Shown here piece by piece: positions 29,364 through 39,168 of a DNA stretch of 64,000 nucleotides (the first letter of the stretch is position 1; the number at the start of each line of letters is the position of its first letter). The notes under the pieces are model-generated. The model was not told the DNA's origin. It searched no databases and saw nothing but the letters and a program-made list of their open reading frames with translations. The position numbers were made by a program, and so were the translations under genes. The stretch covers positions 1 to 64,000 of the forward strand of contig PIYN01000012.1 of assembly GCA_003601775.1 (NCBI GenBank), in the 5' to 3' direction. Source of the stretch: Candidatus Bathyarchaeota archaeon. GTDB taxonomy: Archaea > Thermoproteota > Bathyarchaeia > TCS64 > PIYN01.

Positions 29364-30248
29364 TTGGAGGTCGCCGTCTACTGGGGCTGCATGATCCCCA
29401 CAGTGGAGTACGCCTACGAACTCTCCCTCAGGGCAACCTTCCCGAGGCTGGGCGTCAAGCTCATAGACCTGAAGGGGGTCTCCTGCTGCGGCTCCCCAAT
29501 AAAGAGCGTAAACAGGCTGGCAGCCGACTACCTCGCCCTGAGGAACATAGCCCTCGCCGAGGAGACAGGGACCGAGCACCTCCTCGTCCCCTGCAACGGG
29601 TGCTACCTCAGCCTATCCGAGGCCCTCCACCACTGGAGGACCGATGAGGAACTTCAAGGAGAGATGGAGAAGTTCCTGGACAAGGAGGGCCTCACGCTGG
29701 AGGGGGGGATCAAGATCGTCCATACCATAAACTTCCTACATGACATCATCGGCCTGGAGGCCGTGGAGAAGGCCGTCAAGAAGCCCCTAACCGGGCTGAG
29801 GCTGGTGAGCCACAGCGGCTGCCACATCCTCAGGCCCAGCAAGATACTGGACGTCGACGACCCCGAGAGGCCCAGGAAACTCGACGACCTGATCAGGGCG
29901 CTCGGGGCGGAGGTCTTGGAGTACCCTGAGAGCCTCGACTGCTGCGGCGCCGGCCTCCTCCTCTCTCACCCCGAGACCGCGGTGAGCCTCTCAGCCACAA
30001 AGCTCCGGGCGATCCAAGGGCTCGGAGTCGACGGTCTCGTCGACTCCTGTCCCGCATGCCACATGATGTTCGACGCGAGGCAGGAGACGGGGGCACGGGC
30101 GATAGGCTATAAGCTCTCCCTCCCCGTGGTCTACTACACACAGCTCCTCGGTCTCACGATGGGGCTGGATGGGAGGTCCCTGGGTCTCCACCTCAACCAG
30201 TCCCCGGTCGAGAAGCTCCTGGAGAGGGCTCAAAAGACTTTTCCATGA
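29364..30248 (+). CDS. HdrB-like CCG-domain protein
   Basis: Two cysteine-rich CCG domains: YWGCMIPTVEYAYELSLR..VSCCGSPIKS..CNGCYLSL and SGCHILRP..LDCCGAGLLLSHP..SCPACHMMFD; TTG start. Confidence 0.88.
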   Translation: MEVAVYWGCMIPTVEYAYELSLRATFPRLGVKLIDLKGVSCCGSPIKSVNRLAADYLALRNIALAEETGTEHLLVPCNGCYLSLSEALHHWRTDEELQGEMEKFLDKEGLTLEGGIKIVHTINFLHDIIGLEAVEKAVKKPLTGLRLVSHSGCHILRPSKILDVDDPERPRKLDDLIRALGAEVLEYPESLDCCGAGLLLSHPETAVSLSATKLRAIQGLGVDGLVDSCPACHMMFDARQETGARAIGYKLSLPVVYYTQLLGLTMGLDGRSLGLHLNQSPVEKLLERAQKTFP

Positions 30249-30278
30249 GGAGAATTAGAGTGCCATGGGGACTATAGG

Positions 30279-30655
30279 GTGCCGCGGTCGCTCATCCGAC
30301 GCCTCCTCTCCCGGGATTCAGCGCCTCTATTAGTGGTCCTCCTGTGGTCCGTGGCCCTCCTCCTCTCGACCTCCACGACCACCCACCCCACCCTGCGCTG
30401 GCTCATCTCGATCCCCTATCTCGTCTTCGCTCCGGGGTACGGCCTCCTCACCCTCCTGAAGGGGACGAGGGAGATCGATGTCGCGGAGGGCCTCGCCCTG
30501 AGCCTCAGGGTCGATGTGAAGGTTGGGGATCTCTCTACCCCTCCCCCAAGCAGGGCCTCGCCGTCACCCCTCCCCACGATCTGGAGGTCACGGCCTTTAC
30601 CTTGGGGGCCCTCGCCGCCTCAGTCTACCTGAGACGCCTTAGGGGGGCGCGGTGA
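30279..30655 (+). pseudogene. Disrupted DUF1616-like membrane protein
   Basis: Frame 1 gives TM segments ...LISIPYLVFAPGYGLLTLLKGTREIDVAEGLALS then the 92-bp foreign segment and a stop; the plausible TM C-terminus DLEVTAFTLGALAASVYLRRLRGAR* continues in another frame to 30655. Confidence 0.6.
30494..30585 (+). repeat. 92-bp perfect inverted repeat, copy A
   Basis: Identical to the reverse complement of 30818-30909. Confidence 0.97.
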
Positions 30656-31124
30656 CGTTGACCCATAGCTGGTTCCATATCCCCGTGTATCGGTAGCTCC
30701 CTGAGGTGTTGAGGATATAAAGCTCGAAGATGACCCTCCTGTCCAAGCCCGTCTCGTTCAGGGTCAACTCCAATTGAGAGGTCCTCTGGCCTCTGGGGGG
30801 GACCGTGAACTCGAGGGTCCAGATCGTGGGGAGGGGTGACGGCGAGGCCCTGCTTGGGGGAGGGGTAGAGAGATCCCCAACCTTCACATCGACCCTGAGG
30901 CTCAGGGCGCCGTCGTTCTGGACCACGACATAGAGCAGGAAGGGCTCCCCCGCCGTCACATTCCCAGGGTAGAACCTCGGGTCAGCATTCCCCCTCTCGT
31001 TCAGGATGTAGAGGGAGAGGACCCTCTTCTCCCCGGTGCTGCCGAGCCACGTGTTGATGAGGCCCGCTGAGATGGCTAAGATGGCGATGATGATGCTGAT
31101 GGAGACGATTGTATCCTCATCCAT
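30639..31124 (-). CDS. Membrane-anchored extracellular protein resembling DUF1616 C-terminal domain
   Basis: N-terminal TM (VSISIIIAILAISAGLINTW) then LSLYILNERGNADPRFYPGNVTAGEPFLLYVVVQNDG... Confidence 0.6.
   Translation of the reverse strand: MDEDTIVSISIIIAILAISAGLINTWLGSTGEKRVLSLYILNERGNADPRFYPGNVTAGEPFLLYVVVQNDGALSLRVDVKVGDLSTPPPSRASPSPLPTIWTLEFTVPPRGQRTSQLELTLNETGLDRRVIFELYILNTSGSYRYTGIWNQLWVNVTAPP
30818..30909 (-). repeat. 92-bp perfect inverted repeat, copy B (inside the intact minus-strand gene)
   Basis: Reverse complement of 30494-30585, no mismatches by eye. Confidence 0.97.
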
Positions 31125-31251
31125 GGCCCGACCAACCAGGGCCGTGTTGACCTCCCAGCCCTAAGGACCCTTTCCCAACATCGCTTATATGCCTTTCAAC
31201 CAAGGGAAAGGCTTTTACTAAATCCCCGGAAGTTCTAAGTGGGTATGGAGG

Positions 31252-32439
31252 ATGGTTGTGAAGACCTTAGGTAAGGAGGATCTCTGGTGCGGCGTCGTCG
31301 GAGGGGCCGCCCTCGCGACGGGGGGCGGCGGGGCCGCGATGCCGAGGGAGTTCTTCGATGCCCGGGTAGATCCCCTCATCGAGAAGGGCGTGAAGTTCCA
31401 GATCGTAGAACCCCAGGACATCCCGGAGGATGAGCTCATCTTCGTCCGCCTCGGCGTCGGCGGTGGGATTGAGAGGCGTATGCAGGAGAGGTGCCTGAGG
31501 AGGTTCGGGGTCGCCGATTGGATCAGGGAGATGGACAGGGTCTTCCCCCTCCCCAAGTGGGCTGAGATACCCGATGAGGAGTGGGCGAGGGTCGCCCCCT
31601 ATCGGAGGCTCGTGGAGCTCAAGGGGAGAGAGCCCTTCGGCTTCATGCCCTTCGAGATCGGTCCGAACGTCGCCTTCGAGATCATCAGGGCCGCGATGCT
31701 GGGGAAGCCGCTGATCGACGCCGATAACGCCGGATATAGGGCCGTCCCCGAGGTCTCCCTCGGGACGCTGAACGTTATCCACGCCCCGATAACGCCCTAT
31801 GTCGTCGCGACCTCCTATGGGGACCTCATGGTCTTCGAGAAGTTCCTGAGCTGGCAGAGGGCTGAGGACCTCGTGCGGCACATCGCCATCACCTCAGGCG
31901 GGGGGTGTAGCGGCATGGTCTCCTTCGACGAGGACTTTATCAAGAAGGGGACGATCTACGGCACCGTCTCCCTCGCCATGAAGGTGGGCAAGGCGATCCT
32001 GGACGCCCGCGAGGGAGGCGATGACCCCGTCGAGGCGATACTGGAGACGACGGGGGGCTACAGGCTCTTCGAGGGAAAGGTCGGTGGGACCACCAGGGAG
32101 GGCTACGGGGCCTTCACCTGGGGGAACATCTGGATAAAGGGGACGGGGGAATACGCAGGGCACACCATGAGGATCTGGTACAAGAACGAGAATCAGATCA
32201 GCTGGATCGATGAGGAGCCCTACGTGACCTGCCCAGACCCCTTCACCGTCGTCGACAAGAAGACAGGACTCGGACTCTCAAACTTCAGACCTGACCACTG
32301 GCCCGTAGGCAGGGAGGTCACGGTCTGGGGGATGAAGTGCGCCGACCTCTGGAGGACTGAGAGGGGCCTACGCATCTACAACCCAAAGCACTTCGGCTTC
32401 GACATCAAATACGTCCCCATAGAGGAGAAGGTCGAGTAG
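31252..32439 (+). CDS. DUF917 family protein (S-methyl thiohydantoin desulfurase-like)
   Basis: GVVGGAALATGGGGAAMPREFFD, IEPQDIPEDEL-type N-terminus, NAGYRAVPEVSLGTLNV, ITSGGGCSGMVSF. Confidence 0.8.
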   Translation: MVVKTLGKEDLWCGVVGGAALATGGGGAAMPREFFDARVDPLIEKGVKFQIVEPQDIPEDELIFVRLGVGGGIERRMQERCLRRFGVADWIREMDRVFPLPKWAEIPDEEWARVAPYRRLVELKGREPFGFMPFEIGPNVAFEIIRAAMLGKPLIDADNAGYRAVPEVSLGTLNVIHAPITPYVVATSYGDLMVFEKFLSWQRAEDLVRHIAITSGGGCSGMVSFDEDFIKKGTIYGTVSLAMKVGKAILDAREGGDDPVEAILETTGGYRLFEGKVGGTTREGYGAFTWGNIWIKGTGEYAGHTMRIWYKNENQISWIDEEPYVTCPDPFTVVDKKTGLGLSNFRPDHWPVGREVTVWGMKCADLWRTERGLRIYNPKHFGFDIKYVPIEEKVE

Positions 32440-32737
32440 TCTCCTCATCCCCTCTTTTTTCTTATGCGCTTGTGCGGCTCTGTGTAGTCTGGGTAGTGAG
32501 GCATCTCCCTTTTTAGGGGGGTGTGGATGGTTTGTTTTTTTAGGTTTCTTTTTTGCTTCTTGTTAGGTACTGTTCTGCCTCTGCCCTGCTTGTACTTGCT
32601 GTGTTTCCATGTGATTAGTTGTGTTTGAGAGATCCCATTTTTCTATTCTTTTATCTCGTTTTCTTTATAGCTGTAGTTCGGTGTGGAATCTTATTTTTTG
32701 CGAATTTGGTAGCTCTTTTCCCTTTTAGGCATCCGTG

Positions 32738-33493
32738 TCAGGGAGAGCCTCTCTTCTCAGTTATGATCACCATCTCTTTACTCTCTTCGGTGAAGGGCTT
32801 CTTCCTATGGTCTCCGTAGAAGGCTTTGATCCGAAACCCATTTTCCTCTAGGAGTTCTCTTATTCCCTCTGGTGTATGGATGTAGACCTCGCCGTACTCA
32901 TGGTACCTCTCTTTCATCTTTCCGTCCACGTAGACATCGTAGAAGAGGTCTATCGAGGCCTTACGAGCCGTGTAGTCTCTTCTGAGGAAACCGCTTCTAA
33001 CGACCATCTGTCCTTCACCCAAGTCTCTACGCTCTATGAACCAATCTGAGTTTGGTTCACCCTCCCTCACGTGGGCGAGGTCGAAGGCGTAGACTCCACT
33101 TGGTCGGAGGTGGCGGTGGATGCAGCGCAGGGCGTTGATCTGGTCCTCCCTTATCAAGAGGTGGTCGAAGGTGTAGGCAGGGAAGTATATGAAGGGAAAG
33201 GTCTCGTGGAGGTCGAAGTCGCGGACATCGGCCCTCCTCAGTGTGATGAGGCTCCTCACCTCCGGAGGCTCCTTTGCTATCTTCCTCCTAGCCGCCCTGA
33301 GCATATGCTCCGAGTTATCTATCCCCCAGACCTCTACGCCGTCCCTCGCGAGCTCTATCGCAAGCCTCGCGGTCCCCACCCCAAGCTCCAGGGCTCGGTC
33401 CCCATTTTCGTGCGCCAGCTCCCTATAGAAGTTTACATCATCCTTCGTCCCGAAGAGGTCGTAAAACCTCTCCGCCCCGCTTCGATACGTCAT
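32738..33493 (-). CDS. Class I SAM-dependent methyltransferase
   Basis: RALELGVGTARLAIELARDGVEVWGIDNSEHMLRAAR; internal ATG at 33493 (MTYRSGAERFYDLFG) preferred. Confidence 0.83.
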   Translation of the reverse strand: MTYRSGAERFYDLFGTKDDVNFYRELAHENGDRALELGVGTARLAIELARDGVEVWGIDNSEHMLRAARRKIAKEPPEVRSLITLRRADVRDFDLHETFPFIYFPAYTFDHLLIREDQINALRCIHRHLRPSGVYAFDLAHVREGEPNSDWFIERRDLGEGQMVVRSGFLRRDYTARKASIDLFYDVYVDGKMKERYHEYGEVYIHTPEGIRELLEENGFRIKAFYGDHRKKPFTEESKEMVIITEKRGSP

Positions 33494-33707
33494 CTCGAAA
33501 AAAATTATTACTGAGAGCTTTAAAATCTTAGGCGCTTCTGGGACACCATAAACCCTAAAAGGCATATAATGAATTGCGGGAAATATCCCCTCTACGGTCC
33601 TTCTGGATGAAATCATTTAATCCTATCAGTGGAACTCAAATCGATCCATTTAGGAGAAAATGGGTTTGTACGCAAAAATTTTTGCTCAAAAGGGATATTA
33701 GGGCGCG

Positions 33708-35291
33708 TTGGAATCCTCAATAATTATGTCGAGGCAAGGGGTGGATGAGGAGTTCCACGTGAGTGATTACCTTAAGTCCGCGGCCAGGGGGCTCCCTCTC
33801 CCTGACCGGGTTCTCATCTTCGATACGACCCTCAGGGACGGCGAGCAGACGCCGGGAGTCACGTATACCCTGGAGAATAAGGTGCGGATCGCGAGGCAGC
33901 TGGAGAAGCTGGGCGTGGACGTGATCGAGGCGGGGATGCCCATCACCTCCGAGGGAGAGAGGCGGGCTGTAGAGGCGATCGTGAAGGAGATCTCAGGTTC
34001 AAGGGTCTGCGCCCTGGCTAGACCGCTCAGGGTCGATGTCGACGCGGCGCTGGACTGCGGGATCGATTACATCCATATCTTCATAGCGACCTCCGACCTC
34101 CACCTGAAGTATAAGCTGAAAATGGGATGGGAGGAGGTTGTGGAGCAGTCGGTGAAGTTCATAGAATACGCGAAGGAGCACGGGGTCACCGTGGAGTTCT
34201 CCGCCGAGGACGCCACAAGGACGGGTCTGAGGCGTCTGGAGGAGATCTACCAGAAGGCCGTCGAGGCGGGGGCCGACATCATCAACGTCCCAGACACGGT
34301 AGGTGTGATGACTCCTCGGGCAATCTACGGGCTCGTCAGGGAGATCAAGGAGGCGGTTGATGTGCCCTTGAGCATCCACTGCCACAACGACTTCGGCCTG
34401 GCGACGGCGAACTCCCTCGCCGCGGTCGAGGCAGGGGCCGAGCAGGTCCATGTCTGTGTCAACGGGCTGGGGGAGCGGGCTGGGAACGCGTCGCTGGAGC
34501 AGGTGGTCATGGGCCTCAGGGCGCTCTATGGGGTGAGGGTGAATGTCAAGACCCGGTACCTGGCGGAGACCTCGGACCTCGTCCAGAGGCTCAGCGGGAT
34601 ATATCTCCCCCCCACGACCCCGATCGTCGGGGATAACGCCTTCACCCACGAGGCCGGGATCCACGTCCACGGCGTACTCGGGCATCCTGGGACCTATGAG
34701 CCGATGACGCCGGAGCTGGTGGGCAGGAGGAGGAGGCTCGTCGCGGGGAAGCATAGCGGGAGGCACGCCATCAGGGCGATGGTGGAGGAGATGGGCCTCC
34801 ACCCCTCCGAGGAGGAGTTGAGGGAGATCTACCGCCTCGTGAAGAGCCTTGGGGATAGGGGGAAGACGATAACCGACGTGGAACTCTACGGCCTGGCGAC
34901 GAGCGTCATGGACCTCTCCTCCCAGGAGAAGATAAGGCTCAAGGAGCTCACCGTCGTGACGGGGAAGAACATAACCCCCACCGCCTCGGCGATCATCTCC
35001 TACGAGGGGAGAGAATTCACGGAGTCCAGCACGGGCGTCGGCCCCATCGACGCCGCGATCAACGCCGTGAAGAGGTGTGTGAAGGGCTTCTCGGACATGG
35101 AGTTGGAGCGGTTCTTCCTCAAGGCGATCACCGGGGGAACCGACGCCCTTGGGGACGTGACGGTGAGGCTCCGACGCGGGGATAAGACGGTCACCTCCAG
35201 GGGGGTCAGCCCAGATATCGTCATGGCGAGCGTCGAGGCCATCATCCGGGGGATGAACAGGCTCATCGAGATGGAGGAGGGGGAGGACTAA
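33708..35291 (+). CDS. leuA: 2-isopropylmalate synthase family (LeuA/CimA type, with C-terminal regulatory domain)
   Basis: [67 protein letters not shown]-terminal LeuA dimer domain; start may be 33726. Confidence 0.88.
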   Translation: MESSIIMSRQGVDEEFHVSDYLKSAARGLPLPDRVLIFDTTLRDGEQTPGVTYTLENKVRIARQLEKLGVDVIEAGMPITSEGERRAVEAIVKEISGSRVCALARPLRVDVDAALDCGIDYIHIFIATSDLHLKYKLKMGWEEVVEQSVKFIEYAKEHGVTVEFSAEDATRTGLRRLEEIYQKAVEAGADIINVPDTVGVMTPRAIYGLVREIKEAVDVPLSIHCHNDFGLATANSLAAVEAGAEQVHVCVNGLGERAGNASLEQVVMGLRALYGVRVNVKTRYLAETSDLVQRLSGIYLPPTTPIVGDNAFTHEAGIHVHGVLGHPGTYEPMTPELVGRRRRLVAGKHSGRHAIRAMVEEMGLHPSEEELREIYRLVKSLGDRGKTITDVELYGLATSVMDLSSQEKIRLKELTVVTGKNITPTASAIISYEGREFTESSTGVGPIDAAINAVKRCVKGFSDMELERFFLKAITGGTDALGDVTVRLRRGDKTVTSRGVSPDIVMASVEAIIRGMNRLIEMEEGED

Positions 35292-35337
35292 TCAACCATT
35301 TATATCGGGTCGTTGTAACGAGAGAGGGGTCCTCGAG

Positions 35338-36600
35338 TTGGGGATGACCATCGCCGAGAAGATCCTGGCCCGCTCCTCGGGTAGGAGGACGGTCTCCTCG
35401 GGCGAGATCGTGAAGGCTAAGATAGACGTGGCCATGATGGTCGACGTGACGGCCCCGCTGGCGATCAGATCGATGAGGGAGATGGGGCGTGAGAGGGTCT
35501 GGGACCCTGAGCGCGTCATCATCGTCCTCGACCACCTCGCCCCCGCCTCCTCCATCGCCGCCGCGGAGACCCATAGGACGCTGAGGGATTTCGCCAAGAG
35601 GCAGGGCATCAGAGGCCTCTACGAGGTGGGGGAGGGGATCTGCCACCAGATCCTCCCCGAGAAGGGGCACGTCCGTCCGGGCGAGGTCGTGGTGGGGGCG
35701 GACTCCCACACCTGCACCCACGGAGCCTTCGGCGCCTTCGCCACGGGCGTCGGCTCCATGGATATGGCGGCGGCCCTCGCCACGGGGAAGCTCTGGTTCC
35801 GTGTCCCCGAGACGGTGAGGGTTGAGATCGAGGGGCGGCTCCCAGAGATGGTCACGCCGAAGGATGTCATCCTCGAGGTCATAGGGAGGATCGGGGCGGA
35901 CGGTGCCACCTATAAGGCCGTCGAGTTCCACGGGGCGACGGTGAGGGAGATGAGCATAGCCGGGAGGATGACCCTCTGCAACATGGCGATAGAGATGGGA
36001 GGGAAGACGGGGATTATAGAGGCGGACGAGAGGACCTTAGAGTACCTCAAGGGAAGGACCGAGGCGCCCCTTAGGCCCGTTCGGAGCGACCCGGACGCCG
36101 AGTACTCGGAGCGCTTCACCTTCGAGGTAACAGGGCTCGAGCCGAGGGTGGCCATCCCGAGTTCCGTGGATAACGTCAGGGCGATCTCGGAGGTGGAGGG
36201 GAGGGAGGTCGACCAGGTCCTGATAGGCTCTTGTACGAACGGCAGGTTGGAGGACCTCGAGGTGGCGGCGAGGATTCTCAAGGGGAGGAAGGTCCACAGG
36301 GGCGTCAGGCTCCTCGTGACCCCCGCCTCGAGGGAGGTCTACCTCAAGGCCCTGCGGTCAGGGGTCCTCGAGGTCCTCCTGAGGTCGGGGGCGGTCGTCA
36401 CCAACCCCACCTGCGGGGCCTGCTGGGGCGGCCACATCGGCGTCCTCGCCCCTGGGGAGGTGTGTCTGAGCACCTCCAACCGCAACTTCGTGGGGAGGAT
36501 GGGGAGCCCGGAGGCCGAGGTCTACCTGGCATCCCCGGCGACGGCCGCCGCCTCGGCGATAAGGGGGGCCATTACGGACCCCAGGGAGATGGTTGGGTGA
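35338..36600 (+). CDS. leuC: 3-isopropylmalate dehydratase large subunit
   Basis: [96 protein letters not shown]. Confidence 0.93.
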   Translation: MGMTIAEKILARSSGRRTVSSGEIVKAKIDVAMMVDVTAPLAIRSMREMGRERVWDPERVIIVLDHLAPASSIAAAETHRTLRDFAKRQGIRGLYEVGEGICHQILPEKGHVRPGEVVVGADSHTCTHGAFGAFATGVGSMDMAAALATGKLWFRVPETVRVEIEGRLPEMVTPKDVILEVIGRIGADGATYKAVEFHGATVREMSIAGRMTLCNMAIEMGGKTGIIEADERTLEYLKGRTEAPLRPVRSDPDAEYSERFTFEVTGLEPRVAIPSSVDNVRAISEVEGREVDQVLIGSCTNGRLEDLEVAARILKGRKVHRGVRLLVTPASREVYLKALRSGVLEVLLRSGAVVTNPTCGACWGGHIGVLAPGEVCLSTSNRNFVGRMGSPEAEVYLASPATAAASAIRGAITDPREMVG

Positions 36601-36605
36601 AGGCG

Positions 36606-37109
36606 ATGAGCTTCAGGATCGAGGGGAGGGTCTGGAAGTATGGGGATAACGTGAACACGGACGTCATCCTGCCGGGGAAGTACCTCGTCATCACCGACCC
36701 GGTTGAGCTGGGCAGGCATGCGATGGAGGGGGTGGACAGGGACTTCTCCCGGAAGGTGAGGAGGGGGGATGTGATCGTCGGGGGTAGGAACTTCGGCTGC
36801 GGGTCGAGCAGGGAGCATGCGCCCCTCGCCCTGAAGGCCGTGGGGGTCGGGGCCGTCGTAGCCGAGTCCCTCGCGAGGATCTTCTATCGGAACGCGATCA
36901 ACCTCGGGCTGCCGGCCCTGGAGTGCAGGGGCGTCTCGGGGCTCGTCCAAGAGGGCGACCTCATCGTCGTCGACGTCCTGAGGGGGGAGGTTAGGAACCC
37001 GAGGACGGGGCGCTCCCTCAGGATCACGCCCCTCCCCGAGTTCATCGTCTCGATACTCAGGGCCGGGGGTCTCATCCCCTACCTCAGGGAGCACATCGAC
37101 GAGTGGTGA
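36606..37109 (+). CDS. leuD: 3-isopropylmalate dehydratase small subunit
   Basis: KYGDNVNTDVILPGKYLVI, GGRNFGCGSSREHAPLALKAVGVGAVVAESLARIFYRNAINLGLP; ATG at 36606. Confidence 0.94.
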   Translation: MSFRIEGRVWKYGDNVNTDVILPGKYLVITDPVELGRHAMEGVDRDFSRKVRRGDVIVGGRNFGCGSSREHAPLALKAVGVGAVVAESLARIFYRNAINLGLPALECRGVSGLVQEGDLIVVDVLRGEVRNPRTGRSLRITPLPEFIVSILRAGGLIPYLREHIDEW

Positions 37110-37113
37110 GGAA

Positions 37114-38139
37114 ATGGCTAAGAGGTACAGGGTCTCGGTCATACCCGGGGACGGGGTCGGCCCTGAGATCGCCTTCCCCGTGCTGGGGGTCCTCGAGACG
37201 CTCTCCGAGGCCCTGGGAGGGTTCCGCTTCGAGTTCCTCTGCCTCGATGCGGGGGATGAGGTGAAGAGGAGGACCGGCGTTGCGCTCCCGGAGGAGACCC
37301 TTGAGGGCGTCAAGGGGTCCGATGTCTGCCTCTTCATCGCCGTAGGGGAGACGGCGAGCGAGGTCATCCTTCCCCTCAGGCAGAGGCTGAACCTCTACGC
37401 CAACGTGAGGCCGGCGAAGACCTATCCCAACGTCCCCCACGGGAGGCCCGGCGTCGACCTCGTGATAGTGAGGGAGAACACGGAGGGGCTCTACAGGAGG
37501 GTGGAGGACGGGACGGAGGACTGGGGCGTCTCGATGAGGGTCATAACGCGGAGGGCCTCAGAGAGGATCGCCCGCTTCGCCTTCGAACTGGCTCGGAGAG
37601 AGGGTAGAGGACGGGTGACCTGCGTCCACAAGGCGAACGTCTTGAAGTCCACCTGCGGCCTCTTCAGGGACGTATGTCGCGAGGTCGCCCTTCAATACCC
37701 CGAGGTCGGGTTCGATGAGATGTACGTCGATGCCTGTGCCCTCAGGCTCGTCATGAACCCCGGGGCCTTCGACGTCATCGTGACGACGAACCTCTTCGGC
37801 GACATCCTCTCGGACCTGACGGCGGGCCTCGTCGGAGGGCTGGGGATGGCCCCCTCGGGGAACATCGGGGACGACTTCGCCATCTTCGAGCCCGTCCATG
37901 GGTCGGCCCCCGACATCGCCGGGAAGGGCATCGCAAATCCCTCAGCGGCGATCCTCTCGGCCAAGATGATGCTCGACTGGCTGGGGGAGAAGCGGGGAGC
38001 CGAGGTGCTCGAGAGGGCCCTGATAGAGGTCCTGAAGGAGGGGAGGATCCTGACCCCTGATCTGGGGGGGAGGGCCAAGACCCAGGAGATGGCCGAGGCG
38101 GTCTCCCAGAAGATAAGGGAGATCGCTGAAGTGATCTAA
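37114..38139 (+). CDS. leuB: 3-isopropylmalate dehydrogenase family
   Basis: VSVIPGDGVGPEI, IVRENTEGLYRRVEDG, VTTNLFGDILSDLTAGLVGGLGMAPSGNIGDD, FEPVHGSAPDIAGKGIANPSAAILS. Confidence 0.92.
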   Translation: MAKRYRVSVIPGDGVGPEIAFPVLGVLETLSEALGGFRFEFLCLDAGDEVKRRTGVALPEETLEGVKGSDVCLFIAVGETASEVILPLRQRLNLYANVRPAKTYPNVPHGRPGVDLVIVRENTEGLYRRVEDGTEDWGVSMRVITRRASERIARFAFELARREGRGRVTCVHKANVLKSTCGLFRDVCREVALQYPEVGFDEMYVDACALRLVMNPGAFDVIVTTNLFGDILSDLTAGLVGGLGMAPSGNIGDDFAIFEPVHGSAPDIAGKGIANPSAAILSAKMMLDWLGEKRGAEVLERALIEVLKEGRILTPDLGGRAKTQEMAEAVSQKIREIAEVI

Positions 38140-38336
38140 AGGATAGTCCAGACCCCATAATCCGGGCGACGAGTTCTGGGTATATGCAGGAGAAACACCA
38201 TTTCCTTAATCATATCGAATCGATAGCGGATTACTGGCAGTGAAGCTACCAAAAGAACTTAACATCCCCTTTTCCTTTAAACCCCGAGTAAAACCTATTT
38301 ACAGGTTAATCCCTACATTAAAAATAGAGGGTATAG

Positions 38337-38810
38337 ATGTTCAAGGAGAGGCTGGTCGTTAACCTCCCAGCAGAACGGGCCTACTCCTCCCTCCTCAACT
38401 ACCTCAAAGAACACCACATTGAGGGAGTTGAGGTGATACGATCTGGCCCCTCATATATCGAGGTTAAACTTATCGAGGTTGGATGGGGTGCAAGCGCGAG
38501 GATAAAAATCGCCTCTCTAGAAGATAATAAAAGTAGTGTTCTAATTGACTTCAATTTTAATAGAGATATTATCGCTTGGGTCGCAATAGACTTGCTCTTC
38601 ATCCTGCTTATCATCATCGTCTTTGCACTTAGGGTGAATCCTCATAAATTCCCGGAATTTGCCGCGGAACTTATTCTCATGGGCCCCGTGCTTACAATCT
38701 CCTTCCTTGGCTATGCAATCACATCTACGAAAAAGGAATTTCGAGATAAAATCTCAGGATATTTTAGTGGGATTGAACGTGCCACTTCTTCAGCTCAAGA
38801 CATTGAATAA
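38337..38810 (+). CDS. Hypothetical protein with two predicted TM segments
   Basis: ATG ORF with hydrophobic segments IIAWVAIDLLFILLIIIVFAL and FAAELILMGPVLTISFLGYAI in an AT-richer patch. Confidence 0.5.
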   Translation: MFKERLVVNLPAERAYSSLLNYLKEHHIEGVEVIRSGPSYIEVKLIEVGWGASARIKIASLEDNKSSVLIDFNFNRDIIAWVAIDLLFILLIIIVFALRVNPHKFPEFAAELILMGPVLTISFLGYAITSTKKEFRDKISGYFSGIERATSSAQDIE

Positions 38811-38886
38811 AATATTCTATGGAAAGCATATTTCAATAGTATCGAAAGGTTAAGATAAGCTCTACATAATAGACGACGAGACCTAT

Positions 38887-39090
38887 ATGCATGGTAAGCA
38901 CAGCTGGTATGTCGAGGGCTCTTCCAGCGAGGATGCCGTCATCGAGCAGACCCTTAGAGATGAGGTGGTGGAGTACATTAAACGGAAGTCTGGCGTATGC
39001 TTCAGCTTCTGGTACAAGCTGAGGGCGTCATTTCAGGCTGTGGGAAGAACGAAGAAGAAAGTAGATGCTTATGCTTTATATTCAGATTAG
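38887..39090 (+). CDS. Small hypothetical protein
   Basis: 67-aa ATG ORF in AT-richer intergenic patch; no recognised family. Confidence 0.3.
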   Translation: MHGKHSWYVEGSSSEDAVIEQTLRDEVVEYIKRKSGVCFSFWYKLRASFQAVGRTKKKVDAYALYSD

Positions 39091-39168
39091 GGATTCGATT
39101 CGGTGCTTGATCGTCCCTAATACAAAAACATTTATTAGAATGTCTCAGTAGGGGTTAGTTGAGCGTCG

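Noticed and set aside
33708-38139. Idea that leuACDB is really the coenzyme B pathway (aksADEF)
   Set aside because: The synthase has the full C-terminal LeuA-type regulatory domain and the four genes form a standard leucine-type operon; homology alone cannot prove substrate but Leu/citramalate is more likely.
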